Assembly (NCBI RefSeq): GCF_002196705.1
Contig: NZ_NADJ01000013.1
Coordinates: 21,621-85,620, forward strand
DNA: 64,000 bases
Source: Desulfosporosinus sp. FKB
Lineage (GTDB): Bacteria; Bacillota; Desulfitobacteriia; Desulfitobacteriales; Desulfitobacteriaceae
Direction: 5' to 3'
Shown here: positions 41,960 through 50,817 of the stretch, in pieces
Layout: each line of letters begins with the position of its first letter
Position numbering within the stretch: position 1 is the stretch's first letter
Program-made: the position numbers and the translations under genes
Notes under the pieces: model-generated
Seen by the model: the letters and a program-made list of their open reading frames with translations, nothing else
Database searches by the model: none
What the model was told of the DNA's origin: nothing

Positions 41960-42931
41960 TTATGAAATGATGAAGTTAAACATATAACCCGTAAAAATAA
42001 TTCCGCAGCCGACAATCGTTACAAAAATTGCAAGCAGTTTTGGCTTTAAAACCTTACGCAGTAAGATCATTTCCGGAATACTTAAGGCAGTGACCGCCAT
42101 CATGAAAGCGAGCGCAGTGCCCATAGCGACACCTGCTCTGGTTAACTCACTGACCAGAGGAATGACTCCTGCAGCATTCGAATATAACGGGATGCCAAAG
42201 AGAACTGCGACCAACACAGCAAAAGGATTGTTTTTCCCAGCGTATTTGGCGAGTGCATCTTTAGGGATCCATCCGTGCATAAATCCCCCAATCGCAATAC
42301 CTATCACAACATAGATCCATATTTTCTTAATGAGGTCCAAGGTGAAAACCCAAGCATCACGAAGTCGCTCGCTTAACGTGGGAATCGGTATTTCGAGTCC
42401 ATCATCATTAAGCTCAATTTCATAGACATAGCCCTCGACATACTTTTCCAACCCAAGCTTGCCTAAGATGAGACCACTAATGATGGCGATGATTTCTCCA
42501 GAAGCAATATAAATGAGGGCGATTTTTAGACCGAAAAGACTGTATAAGAGTCCAAGGGCTACTTCATTAACCATTGGGGCAGCTACTAAATACGAGAATG
42601 TTACCCCTAAGGGAATACCGGCTTCAACAAAGCCTATAAACAAGGGTACCGCTGAACAAGAACAAAATGGAGTGACGATTCCCAGCAGCGCTGCGAGGAT
42701 GTGAGCAAGAAAGGTATGCCCTTTTTTATTGGCAAGAATTTTTCGGGTTTTTTCAGGCGGAAAGAAACTGCGAATAAAGGTAATTGCATAGATGATTAAG
42801 AAAAGCAGAATAAAGATCTTGATGGTGTCGTAGATAAAAAAGTTGAGCGCACTTCCAAGTTTTGAATCTTTGGCAATATTCAAAACGGAATAGATCAGCC
42901 AATCAGCTAAGTTTTGAGTCCAAGTAAACAT
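41960..42931 (-). CDS. ArsP-like permease (DUF318, organoarsenical/metalloid efflux)
   Basis: This 323-residue protein has about eight helices. The hallmark TPFCSCSAVPLFIGFVEAGI carries the Cys pair that in ArsP proteins takes part in trivalent organoarsenical export. Further conserved segments are AAPMVNEVALGLL and the central SNAAGVIPLVSELTRAGV. The cytoplasmic loop is acidic (YEIELNDDGLEIPIP). AGGAAG lies upstream of ATG 42931. It is missing from the second copy of the cluster, where deletion joined its first codons to the MFS gene. Confidence 0.88.
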   Translation of the reverse strand: MFTWTQNLADWLIYSVLNIAKDSKLGSALNFFIYDTIKIFILLFLIIYAITFIRSFFPPEKTRKILANKKGHTFLAHILAALLGIVTPFCSCSAVPLFIGFVEAGIPLGVTFSYLVAAPMVNEVALGLLYSLFGLKIALIYIASGEIIAIISGLILGKLGLEKYVEGYVYEIELNDDGLEIPIPTLSERLRDAWVFTLDLIKKIWIYVVIGIAIGGFMHGWIPKDALAKYAGKNNPFAVLVAVLFGIPLYSNAAGVIPLVSELTRAGVAMGTALAFMMAVTALSIPEMILLRKVLKPKLLAIFVTIVGCGIIFTGYMFNFIIS

Positions 42932-43118
42932 ATAATCACTTCCTGTATTCCTATTTAAGCTGGTTTGTGCCTAGAAAGAGAGGTAGTTAATGGCTATAAC
43001 CCGATCAGAAGAGACTAGCTCGTTAGAAGTTCACCTCCCCAATAAGTAATTAAGTAAATTCTAATATTATTATAATCACGGAGCTTTTCTTTTTCAAGAG
43101 AGGCAGGCCAAAATAACA

Positions 43119-43152
43119 AAAAAACCGTCATCCTCAGATGGCGGTTTTTTTG
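43119..43152 (-). terminator. Terminator between the redox protein and permease genes
   Basis: AAAAACCGTCATC and GATGGCGGTTTTT form a stem with T-runs on both strands. It would limit read-through from arsR into the permease genes. Confidence 0.8.
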
Positions 43153-43190
43153 TTAAGTATTATAGTTAATGATAGGCAAGGAACCTTTGC

Positions 43191-43430
43191 TTAATCTTGT
43201 GCTTGAATTAACTTCTTGATTTCTGCAGTAGACAATACTTTTCCATAGGACTTTACCTTTTCGTTAATCACAAATCCAGGGGTTCTCATGACGCCATACT
43301 TCATGACCTCTTTAATGTCCTCAACTTTTGTTATTGAGGCATCGATTGCCATCTCTGCAATAGCCGCTCTGGCATTAGCCTCTAATTTCTTACAGTTGGC
43401 ACAACCGCTGCCCAGAATTTTGATCTCCAT
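43191..43430 (-). CDS. Thioredoxin-fold redox protein, CANC active site (copy 2)
   Basis: This 79-residue protein is nearly identical to the one at 28001-28240. It has GSGCANCKK (C10, C13) and VMRTPGFVINEKV. GGAGG precedes its start. Its position between arsR and an ArsP-like permease suggests that it reduces the metalloid or keeps the permease cysteines reduced. Both copies are intact, so the redox function may be under dosage selection while the rest of copy 1 decayed. Confidence 0.88.
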   Translation of the reverse strand: MEIKILGSGCANCKKLEANARAAIAEMAIDASITKVEDIKEVMKYGVMRTPGFVINEKVKSYGKVLSTAEIKKLIQAQD

Positions 43431-43443
43431 TTCCAGTTCCTCC

Positions 43444-43749
43444 TTAAGTAATAGATTCCTGTATGCTCTTAATATGGGCAATAGCAAACTCATCCGTTAG
43501 TTTGATAATTGCTTTTACTTTTTCGCTGCTAATACGGTAATGAACATTGAGACCAACTCTCTCGCTTTCGAGTACACCGGCCTCTTTGAGGATCTTTAAA
43601 TGCTGTGATAAGTTGGATTGGCTAAATTCTACATCCTCAGTGAGTTTACAGACACATTTCGGTTCATCGAGCAAAAATTTAACAATCTTATAACGAATAG
43701 GATGGCCTAGCGCCTTTAAAACTTTTGCACTTAATTCTATTTGGTTCAT
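43444..43749 (-). CDS. ArsR/SmtB-family repressor (copy 2), head of the ars-like cluster
   Basis: This 101-residue protein has the helix-turn-helix SQSNLSQHLKILKEAG and thiol motif CVC in EPKCVCKLTED. ATG 43749 has AAAGGA eight bases before. An ATG three codons earlier (43758) touches that sequence and is unlikely to be used here, although the duplicate at 28254 has extra bases that favour the longer start. It probably represses the redox gene and, in part, the permease genes downstream in response to As(III)-like metalloids. Confidence 0.92.
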   Translation of the reverse strand: MNQIELSAKVLKALGHPIRYKIVKFLLDEPKCVCKLTEDVEFSQSNLSQHLKILKEAGVLESERVGLNVHYRISSEKVKAIIKLTDEFAIAHIKSIQESIT

Positions 43750-44140
43750 GATGTTCATCCTTTATTGGTGATTGTTTTGTCTAATTAATTATATTATAAA
43801 ATACTAATATTATCAATTCACATTATCTGCATTATCAAATCAAAACCACGAAGAAAACAAAAAGGTGCCCATGCCTCTTGTTCATATCTAAATTAGTTAT
43901 TCTATGATGAATGTAAAAATGGTAGAGTTTCACTAGTTTTAGGGATGTTAGCGCCATCATACAAACTATTATGAATTCCTCAATAAAGATTGGTGTAAAT
44001 CATACAGAAGCTAAATTGTCGTAGCTGTACGGAGTCTTGGGTGTCAGGATTTTTTACGGGCATGAGACGGAAACTTGTGGGGGTTTTTACGTATAGCAAA
44101 TACTCTTCAATTCGTTTATGCTTAACATATCTCATTTAAC
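43750..44140. other. Intergenic stretch with no gene found
   Basis: It contains the arsR promoter (AT-rich up to 43840) and the end of the duplicated segment near 43855. The rest has short frames only. Nothing further is supported. Confidence 0.5.
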
Positions 44141-44153
44141 GGAGGCGGGATAT

Positions 44154-44405
44154 GTGTTAATATCTTTTGGCATTCTAGCTCCAACAGAATTAATTGTTGT
44201 TCTGGTTGTTGCTCTAATTATTTTTGGTCCGGGAAAATTGCCTGAATTAGGGAAATCTTTAGGCCGAGGGATCAACGAGTTTAAGACCGCATCTCAAGAA
44301 CCTATTAGAATAGTTGAAAGTATTGGAACAGAGAAAGATACAGTAAAAGGTAACGTAAATAATAACATAAATGATATCCCTAAAGATTCCCCAATAGAAG
44401 GATAA
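44154..44405 (+). CDS. TatA/TatE-like Tat translocase component
   Basis: This 83-residue protein has one N-terminal membrane helix ([20 protein letters not shown]), the TatA hinge and amphipathic helix [18 protein letters not shown], and a charged tail. GTG 44154 has GGAGG eight bases upstream; an in-frame ATG at 44118 lacks one. TatA forms the pore for folded proteins with twin-arginine signals. The next operon encodes a Tat-exported molybdoenzyme, so this copy probably serves it. No tatC is nearby. Confidence 0.88.
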   Translation: MLISFGILAPTELIVVLVVALIIFGPGKLPELGKSLGRGINEFKTASQEPIRIVESIGTEKDTVKGNVNNNINDIPKDSPIEG

Positions 44406-44453
44406 TGAGAAAGATAAACTACTTTCGTATTAATAATAGAGCAAGAGCGTACA

Positions 44454-44480
44454 AGGTGCGCTCTCTTTATTTTTATAGGG
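44454..44480 (+). terminator. Terminator after the tatA-like gene
   Basis: AGAGCG and CGCTCT arms around nine bases are followed by CTTTATTTTTAT. Confidence 0.6.
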
Positions 44481-44614
44481 AAAACAGATTACTTTGTAAG
44501 GAAAATTACCGACACGGAACTTAAACTATATGAGGGTTTTGAGGTAAATAAATTAGGTGTTTACCCGCTAGTAACTCTTTATAAACAATTTAAAATTTAT
44601 GGTGATGAAATAGT

Positions 44615-44705
44615 TCATCTGCCTCCGAGTTCCGGCTATTTTAAGTTGGAACCGATAGGGTGCGGAAATCTGCGCCTGCCCGTATTTGGCGAAGGTGGCA
44701 AGCAC
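44615..44705 (+). promoter_or_regulatory. Structured leader RNA, possible Moco/Tuco-type riboswitch
   Basis: GCCTCC (44621) can pair with GGTGGC (44694) to close a domain holding three stems. These are GTTCC/GGAAC, GGTGCGG/CTGCGCC with a GAAA-like loop, and GCC/GGC. The structure ends 11 bases before the AAGGAG of a molybdopterin oxidoreductase operon, which is where Moco RNAs occur. CCTCCGAG and CGAAGGTGGC are close to what I recall of that class, but I cannot score the covariance model. Binding of the ribosome site by rearrangement would be a translational control. Confidence 0.5.
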
Positions 44706-44728
44706 TTATAAATGAAGGAGATGAGATA

Positions 44729-45325
44729 ATGGGAAAACGCTATGCCATGGTCATAGACCTACGTAAGTGTGTGGGCTGCCATGCCTGCCAAGTGGCTTGT
44801 AAGAGCGAAAACAATGTACCTCTGGGCGTCTTCAGGAACTGGGTCGACGAATTAGAGACAGGTAAATTCCCCAATGTATCCCGTCATCGTTTGCCCAGAC
44901 TATGTAATCACAGTGAAAATCCATCCTGTCTTAATGTTTGCCCAGTCAAAGCAACCTATCAACTTGAGGATGGGACGGTTCTGATTGATTATGATCGTTG
45001 TATCGGTTGTAAGTATTGTATTGCGGCCTGTCCGTATGATGCTCGGTTTATCAATCCTGTAAGAAAAACCGCCGAAAAATGCACGTATTGTCACGAAAGG
45101 TTAGAGGCCGGGTTACAACCTGCCTGTGTTAATACCTGTATTTCAGGAGCTCGGGTTTTTGGGGACCTAAACGACCCGACGAGCGAAGTCTTTAAACTCC
45201 TAGCCACTCAACCCGTTAATGTTAGTAAACCAGAAACGAATAATCGTCCACAGACGTATTATATCGGTGCTGATCAGAAAGCCCTTCGTCCAAATCTCCT
45301 AGACATCGTAGGAGGTGAGAAGTAA
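44729..45325 (+). CDS. Fe-S electron-transfer subunit of a molybdopterin oxidoreductase
   Basis: This 198-residue protein carries four [4Fe-4S]-type Cys groups: CVGCHACQVACKSEN, CNHSENPSCLNVCP, CIGCKYCIAACPYDA and CTYCHERL followed by CVNTC. This is the DmsB/PsrB/TtrB-like fold that passes electrons from the membrane subunit to the catalytic one. The start is ATG 44729 behind AAGGAGATG; longer frames run back into the leader RNA. The stop TAA overlaps the next start (TAATG), so the operon is tightly coupled. Confidence 0.94.
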   Translation: MGKRYAMVIDLRKCVGCHACQVACKSENNVPLGVFRNWVDELETGKFPNVSRHRLPRLCNHSENPSCLNVCPVKATYQLEDGTVLIDYDRCIGCKYCIAACPYDARFINPVRKTAEKCTYCHERLEAGLQPACVNTCISGARVFGDLNDPTSEVFKLLATQPVNVSKPETNNRPQTYYIGADQKALRPNLLDIVGGEK

Positions 45326-46491
45326 TGACGACGGTTCATTTATTTGATACGAATCATCAAATTTACTGGGGGTTGCTCATCGCTGTATACTTCTACTACA
45401 CCGGTATGAGCGCAGGATCCTTTATCTTAACAAGTCTTGGGACTGTCTTTGGGATCGAGAAATATAAAAAGGTTTCTAAAGTCGGGGTATTAATGGCCAT
45501 CGTCCTTTTGGCGTTTGCACCCTTACACTTGCTGTTTGACCTGGAACAGCCTGGGAGAGCACTCAATCTGTTTTTGCACGTCAATCCAACCTCGGCCATG
45601 TCCTGGGGTGTCTACCTTCTTGTTTTATACCCGGTTTGTCTGCTTATCTATGCCTGGTTTATGTTTCGTCAGGACTTCGTCAATAATATGAACGGAACAG
45701 GTTTTAAAGCAGGGCTTTATCGTTTCTTACTGTTTGGAAAGACTGACATGTCAACTGCAGCTAAAGAAAATGACACGAAAAAAGCGAAGTTTTTCGGAAC
45801 TTTGGGTGTCCCATTAGCCTTGGCTGTTCATGGATATACGGGCTTTATTCTGGGTAATGTCCAAGCACGGGCAATATGGCATACACCGTTGATGCCGATC
45901 ATCTTTTTAATGTCTGCTATGGTTTCTGGTACAGGACTTTTTATCATTGTCCTGATGTTGGTCGAGAAGTTTAAGTTCGGTAAACTCGATGCTGACATTA
46001 AATCTCTTATCGCCGACATTGCCAATCTCATGAAATGGTTTATTGTCATCGATGGGGCTCTGATGATTATTTACTTTATTGTACTTTGGTATTCCAGTGA
46101 AGCGGGTTATGCCGCTGCCTACTATCTGTTGCACGGAGACGCCTGGAGTTTCTTAGGTTTGGAAAACGGTTTAGGGATGCTGCTTCCACTCTTAATCCTT
46201 CTATCCAAGAACGCACGTCAAAGTATACCGGCTGTGGTAGTAGCATCCTTGTTAACGATTATTGGTGTTTTGGCAATGCGTATTAACCTGGTAATCGGCG
46301 GACAAGAACTTCCTTTGACTGGCAGCAAAACGCTCGAATATGCTGTTTCAGGGCATGATTTGACTATTGTTATCGGTTTAGCGTTAGCGACAACTGTGGT
46401 ACTTTCATTCCTTTATGCCGTCTTGCCGATGAATCGTCCGGGTGCTGTCGTTAAATTGACAAGTCAAGCCGTGAAGGAGGTAGCTCAATAA
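45325..46491 (+). CDS. NrfD-family membrane subunit (quinol-interacting)
   Basis: This 388-residue protein has about eight to ten helices, with ETGMS-like YYTGMSAGSFILTSLGTVFG near the start and LEQPGRALNLFLHVNPTSAM, both marks of NrfD/PsrC proteins. It should take electrons from menaquinol and give them to the Fe-S subunit. It starts at the ATG overlapping the upstream stop. The gene order Fe-S, NrfD, catalytic is the same as that of the Bacillus selenate reductase srdBCA and differs from the usual ABC order. Confidence 0.92.
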   Translation: MTTVHLFDTNHQIYWGLLIAVYFYYTGMSAGSFILTSLGTVFGIEKYKKVSKVGVLMAIVLLAFAPLHLLFDLEQPGRALNLFLHVNPTSAMSWGVYLLVLYPVCLLIYAWFMFRQDFVNNMNGTGFKAGLYRFLLFGKTDMSTAAKENDTKKAKFFGTLGVPLALAVHGYTGFILGNVQARAIWHTPLMPIIFLMSAMVSGTGLFIIVLMLVEKFKFGKLDADIKSLIADIANLMKWFIVIDGALMIIYFIVLWYSSEAGYAAAYYLLHGDAWSFLGLENGLGMLLPLLILLSKNARQSIPAVVVASLLTIIGVLAMRINLVIGGQELPLTGSKTLEYAVSGHDLTIVIGLALATTVVLSFLYAVLPMNRPGAVVKLTSQAVKEVAQ

Positions 46492-46492
46492 T

Positions 46493-49303
46493 ATGAAAAC
46501 AACTCGCCGAAACTTTATTAAGGCTGCAGCTGCTTTAGGCGCCACGATGGCTATCTCGCCGTTAGCCTTTGGAAATATTACTCAAAAAACCATTCCCAGC
46601 TGGTCAGAGGGGTCTCCAGCTGAAGATGTTTTAGATACTGACCCAAGTGTTAGTTTTGTCTATTCAACCTGCTTGGGTTGTCGGAGTGACTGTAGTTTAC
46701 GCGGTAAAGTCAAAGATGGTGTTGTTATCAAATTAGATGGCAATCCCTATAGTCCGATGACTCTAAATGATCCTATTAAATATTCTACCGATCCAAAAGA
46801 AGCCCGTAAAGTTGCAGGAAAGCTCTGTCCGCGCGGGCAGGCAGGATTACAAATCCTCTATGATCCCTTACGGGTTCAGCAGCCGTTAAAGCGGGTTGGT
46901 AAACGGGGAGAAAACAAGTGGCAAGCCATTAGTTGGGATCAAGCGTATAAAGAGATTATCGAGGGCGGCAACCTCTTTGGGGAGGGGAATGTCGAGGGCT
47001 TGCGCTCAGTGCACGATTTATCAACGCCGATCGATCCAGATGCACCGGAACTTGGACCAAAAGCGAATCAGTTCGTATTTTTAGCGGGTCGGATTGAGAA
47101 CAGTCGTGCTGAATTAGTCAAACGCTTTGTTAACAATTCCTTTGGGTCGATTAACTGGTTTGAGCACACAACTGTATGTGAACAAAGCCATCATATCGCC
47201 ACAGCCAATACATTTGCTGGTAAAGGGCATTTAAAGCCGGATTTTGAAAATGCTAAATTGATTATGAACTTTGGTGCCAATTATGGCGAAGCAAACTTCC
47301 CAATGAATGGTCTGAGCAGAAAATTAGCAGACTTTCGTATTAAAGGCGGTCGCTTAATCACAGTGGACCCGCGCTTTTCTGTCAGCGCCTCCCACGCCGA
47401 TGTATGGGTTCCCATTCTGCCGGGAAGTGACGCAGCACTAGCTTTAGGTATGATTCAGTGGATCATGGACAACAAACGTTATGATAAATCCTTTTTAGAG
47501 GCCCCTTCTAAAGATGCAGCAGCGCTTAGAGGAGAGTCCAGCTGGTCTGATGCAACGTATCTTGTTCGGACGGATAACGGAAAGTATCTCCGTGGTGATG
47601 AAGCCGGTCTGGGTGGTACGAAAGACGACTATGTTGTTTTAGTTGGAGGCACCCCTTCACTTGCCGCTGCCGCGAATACCGCTGACCTAGCAGGAGAGGC
47701 TACCGCCAATGGGATTGCCTGCAAGACTGTTTTCCAATTACTCAGTGAGCGTTCCAAAGAAAGAAGTTTAGACGAGTATGCGAAAATATGCGGGATTCCA
47801 AAAGAACAAATCGTGAGTGTAGCAGATCAGTTTTCTTCTTATGGAAAGCTGGCGGTTGCCGATTTTTATCGTGGACCGGTACAACATACCAATGGTTTTC
47901 AGACCGGACGTACGATTTGTATTCTCAATATGCTGATGGGTAATGTCGATCACCGCGGCGGTTATCAATCGGGCGGCAGTACTCTCAGTTATATGGGCGA
48001 CAAGAACGGAAAATATCAAGTAGCTAAACTACATCCCGGGTCTGTAAAAATGAAAGGTATTCGAATATCTCGGGAAAAAGCTAATTATGAGGATTCAACG
48101 GAATTTAAGAAAAACGGTTACCCGGCAAAAAGACCTTGGTTTCCACTGACGGGGGATGTTTATCAGGAAGTTGTAGGAGGAGTTTTAGATGGTTATCCCT
48201 ATCCCGCTAAGATTTTATGGCTCCATATGGCAACTCCGGCCTATTCTATTCCGGGTATGAAAGACCGAATAATTAATGCCTTTAAGGATCCTAAAAAGAT
48301 ACCGCTTATCATTTCCACCGATATTGTTATCGGAGATACCACAATGTTCGCCGACTATATACTTCCAGATGTCACCTACCTGGAGCAATGGAATGCCCTG
48401 GGAGCCGCCCCAACGATACTTGGTTTGGTAGCGGATGTTCGCCAACCGATGACCCATGTATTCCCACAAGCAAAATCAGTAGAAAATATGTTTATTGATA
48501 TTGCTAAGAAGATGAATCTTCCGGGCTTTGGGGACAATGGTTTCGGCGCGGGTATGCCACTGAACAAAGAAGAAGATTGGTACCTCAAGTTGGTAGCAAA
48601 TTTCGCCAGTCAATATGGGAAGATTCCCGGTGCTACCGAGGAAGCACAAGTTAAATATATTCTGGATCGCGGAGGCGTCTTCGATTCCGGAGGAGCCTAT
48701 GATGGTTCGATGATGAAGAACAAAGTAGCGAGTCTTTGCACGATTTATGCTGAGAAAGTGGCAACCACTAAAGATTCAATGACAGGTAAAAACTTTGATG
48801 GAATTCCTCAATATTATCCGGTTAGAGATGCTAAAGATCAAATCGTCAAAGACAATGGTTATGACTTTATCGCTACAACGTATAAGCAAGCGTTCCACTC
48901 TCACAGTCGGACAATTTCTGCTCCCTGGTTAACGGAAATCCAACCAGAAAACTTTATTGAGATGAACAATGATGATGGCGCAAAATTAGGATTCAAGGAT
49001 GGAGATATGATTAAAGTCAGCAGTCTGAGCAATAAAGAAGGGGTTAAGGGAAAAGTTCGCTTACGACCCGGTATTCGTCCTGGCGTTGTTACTGTCTGTG
49101 CCAGTTATGGTCATTGGCACTATGGTGCTATTGATTCTGTTATTGATGGGAAGACCGTTGCAGGAGATAAGAGACGAGGCACGGGTGTTAATATCAACTT
49201 CGCCCTGCGAGTGGATGACTCAATCGGCAATGTTTGTTTAGAAGATAAAATAGGTGGCAGTTGTTCATTCTACGATTCCCGTGTCAAAGTTGAGAAGGCC
49301 TAA
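46493..49303 (+). CDS. Tat-exported molybdopterin oxidoreductase catalytic subunit
   Basis: This 936-residue protein has the twin-arginine signal KTTRRNFIKAAAALGATMA. The [4Fe-4S] site has C60, C63 and C67 with GKLCPRGQAG, and a probable Mo ligand is C229 in TTVCEQSHH. Further motifs are MNFGANYGEANFPMNG, LITVDPRFSVSASHADVWVP and ADYILPDVTYLEQW. A Cys ligand places it near PsrA/PhsA/TtrA/SrdA rather than Ser (DMSO) or Asp (nitrate) enzymes. The substrate is an oxyanion or polysulfide; the downstream genes favour sulfur compounds. It acts outside the cytoplasmic membrane. Confidence 0.9.
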   Translation: MKTTRRNFIKAAAALGATMAISPLAFGNITQKTIPSWSEGSPAEDVLDTDPSVSFVYSTCLGCRSDCSLRGKVKDGVVIKLDGNPYSPMTLNDPIKYSTDPKEARKVAGKLCPRGQAGLQILYDPLRVQQPLKRVGKRGENKWQAISWDQAYKEIIEGGNLFGEGNVEGLRSVHDLSTPIDPDAPELGPKANQFVFLAGRIENSRAELVKRFVNNSFGSINWFEHTTVCEQSHHIATANTFAGKGHLKPDFENAKLIMNFGANYGEANFPMNGLSRKLADFRIKGGRLITVDPRFSVSASHADVWVPILPGSDAALALGMIQWIMDNKRYDKSFLEAPSKDAAALRGESSWSDATYLVRTDNGKYLRGDEAGLGGTKDDYVVLVGGTPSLAAAANTADLAGEATANGIACKTVFQLLSERSKERSLDEYAKICGIPKEQIVSVADQFSSYGKLAVADFYRGPVQHTNGFQTGRTICILNMLMGNVDHRGGYQSGGSTLSYMGDKNGKYQVAKLHPGSVKMKGIRISREKANYEDSTEFKKNGYPAKRPWFPLTGDVYQEVVGGVLDGYPYPAKILWLHMATPAYSIPGMKDRIINAFKDPKKIPLIISTDIVIGDTTMFADYILPDVTYLEQWNALGAAPTILGLVADVRQPMTHVFPQAKSVENMFIDIAKKMNLPGFGDNGFGAGMPLNKEEDWYLKLVANFASQYGKIPGATEEAQVKYILDRGGVFDSGGAYDGSMMKNKVASLCTIYAEKVATTKDSMTGKNFDGIPQYYPVRDAKDQIVKDNGYDFIATTYKQAFHSHSRTISAPWLTEIQPENFIEMNNDDGAKLGFKDGDMIKVSSLSNKEGVKGKVRLRPGIRPGVVTVCASYGHWHYGAIDSVIDGKTVAGDKRRGTGVNINFALRVDDSIGNVCLEDKIGGSCSFYDSRVKVEKA

Positions 49304-49323
49304 ATAACCTCTTAAAATCAATA

Positions 49324-49352
49324 GAATAGTGCAGGAATATCCTGCACTATTC
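49324..49352 (+). terminator. Hairpin after the catalytic subunit gene
   Basis: GAATAGTGCAGGA and TCCTGCACTATTC form 13-bp arms with a three-base loop. The T-run is weak (GTTATAATT), so partial read-through to the chaperone gene is likely. Confidence 0.65.
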
Positions 49353-49434
49353 GTTATAATTGTAGAGCATTTCAACAACAACCTGATGCTTTAGAATATG
49401 TAGAAAGAAAAAATCCGATGAAAAGAGTGAAAAG

Positions 49435-50100
49435 ATGATTGAGCCAGCCATATGTCTCGAACTTGTAGAAGAGTCAGGGACACGAGCTATTCTGTATAAC
49501 ATTTTTGCGGATGCTCTAGCCCGTAAATTGGATGTATCATGGTTAAACCCTCATTTTCAAGCACAATTGAGCAAAGGGTTGCCGGAAGCAGAGGGGAAGG
49601 AAGAACTATTAACAGCCTTGACTCAAGCTGTACATGAGACGGAATATTTCCAAAAGGTTCAGTTGGACTACGACGCCCTTTTTATCGTACCGGGGGCAAA
49701 GCTAATTTTTCCTTATGAATCATGTTATACGCACCGTAATGTGGATGGAACCTTTGGCCGTTTATGGCAAGAACCTGCGCAGGATATGTACCGGATTTTA
49801 AAAGAATGGGAGATTCAATTTGCTGAAGGATGGGACCTTATTCCGGATCATATTGCGATTGAACTCTTCTTTATGGGCAACCTTTGCCGACTGGTCACAG
49901 AACGACGAGGAAATGAAGATGAAGTGCAAAAACTCTTGGAATGGGAAAAGCAGATCTTTGTAAAACATCTGTGTCCCTGGGTTTTTGAATTAATCACTAA
50001 CTTGGAAAGAAAAGCCGATACAGGGTTCTACTGCGGGATGGCAAAATTGCTTCAAGCTTTTCTAAAAGAAGAAGAAGCGTTAATAACAACATTTTATTAA
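49435..50100 (+). CDS. TorD/DmsD-family molybdoenzyme chaperone
   Basis: This 221-residue all-helical protein contains YDALFIVPGAKLIFPYESCY, then DHIAIELFFMGNLCRLVTER and FVKHLCPWVFELI. This follows the TorD pattern (FxxP, PYES-Y, DH-xxEL-FM). It should bind the Tat signal of the upstream catalytic subunit and check cofactor loading. ATG 49435 has a weak GAAAAG upstream. Location right after the catalytic gene supports a dedicated partner. Confidence 0.88.
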   Translation: MIEPAICLELVEESGTRAILYNIFADALARKLDVSWLNPHFQAQLSKGLPEAEGKEELLTALTQAVHETEYFQKVQLDYDALFIVPGAKLIFPYESCYTHRNVDGTFGRLWQEPAQDMYRILKEWEIQFAEGWDLIPDHIAIELFFMGNLCRLVTERRGNEDEVQKLLEWEKQIFVKHLCPWVFELITNLERKADTGFYCGMAKLLQAFLKEEEALITTFY

Positions 50101-50170
50101 ACAAAGGACTACAGCTTAGATAAGGTGTGGTCTCCTTCCGGGTATATTAAATAAGTGGAGATGTTTGAGA

Positions 50171-50698
50171 ATGAAGGTAACGTCAAATCTTCTACTCTTA
50201 ATTCTTATAGTCATCATTTTGGCCGGATGCGGAGCTAAAGTAAGTCCATTACCTAATACCACCAGCACTTCACAACAGGTTACTCCCACCTCTCCAACAG
50301 CTTCAGAATTGTCCGGTTCAACAAATGGTTCACCTAGTTCTGTCGAAAAATCCTTACCCTCCGAATCGATGATATCTGCGAGCCAGCTTGATGCGGGTAT
50401 TAAGGCTAAAAACAATTGGCAAATTATTGACGTTCGAGAACCCAGTGAATTTGCCTCAGGGCACGTACCGACAGCGGTAAATATACCGCTTGGGGGTATA
50501 GCCAATCATGTAAATGCAATCGCAAAGGATAAAGACATTATACTCGTCTGTTTAAATGGTTCACGCTCATTCACAGCATGGCAAACGCTTGCTCAAAAAG
50601 GTTATACCCCTCAAAAAGTAAAAGTTCTAATAGGCGGAATGGAACAGTGGAAGAGTTTGGGGATAGGTGAGATTACAGAAAGTATAGGCGGTTGTTAA
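50171..50698 (+). CDS. Rhodanese-domain lipoprotein
   Basis: This 175-residue protein has a lipoprotein signal with lipobox IILAGCGAK, then a Ser/Thr-rich linker (about 25-70). A single rhodanese domain follows, with IIDVREPSEFASGHVPTAVN and active-site Cys in VCLNGSRSFTAWQ. On the outer face of the membrane it could take sulfane sulfur from, or give it to, the respiratory enzyme. The start is ATG 50171, ten bases from GGAG; TTG 50165 is in frame. A strong terminator follows. Confidence 0.9.
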   Translation: MKVTSNLLLLILIVIILAGCGAKVSPLPNTTSTSQQVTPTSPTASELSGSTNGSPSSVEKSLPSESMISASQLDAGIKAKNNWQIIDVREPSEFASGHVPTAVNIPLGGIANHVNAIAKDKDIILVCLNGSRSFTAWQTLAQKGYTPQKVKVLIGGMEQWKSLGIGEITESIGGC

Positions 50699-50724
50699 AT
50701 TAATAATGGATGTAGGTTGTTTGA

Positions 50725-50767
50725 AAGTACAGCCCTTGTTTGTGATGTTCAAACAAGGGCTGTACTT
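50725..50767 (+). terminator. Terminator after the rhodanese gene
   Basis: AAGTACAGCCCTTGTTTG and CAAACAAGGGCTGTACTT form perfect 18-bp arms. There is only a short T stretch. Confidence 0.75.
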
Positions 50768-50817
50768 CGTCAAAGGAATTCGATTAGTAGAAGAGTAATA
50801 GCAAAGAGGCGGTCATC

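Noticed and set aside
43960..44060. Weak similarity of AATCAT-ACAGAAGCTAAATT near 44000 to sequence near 60930
   Set aside because: Only about 20 bases with mismatches and no continuing frame; too short to call a shared element.
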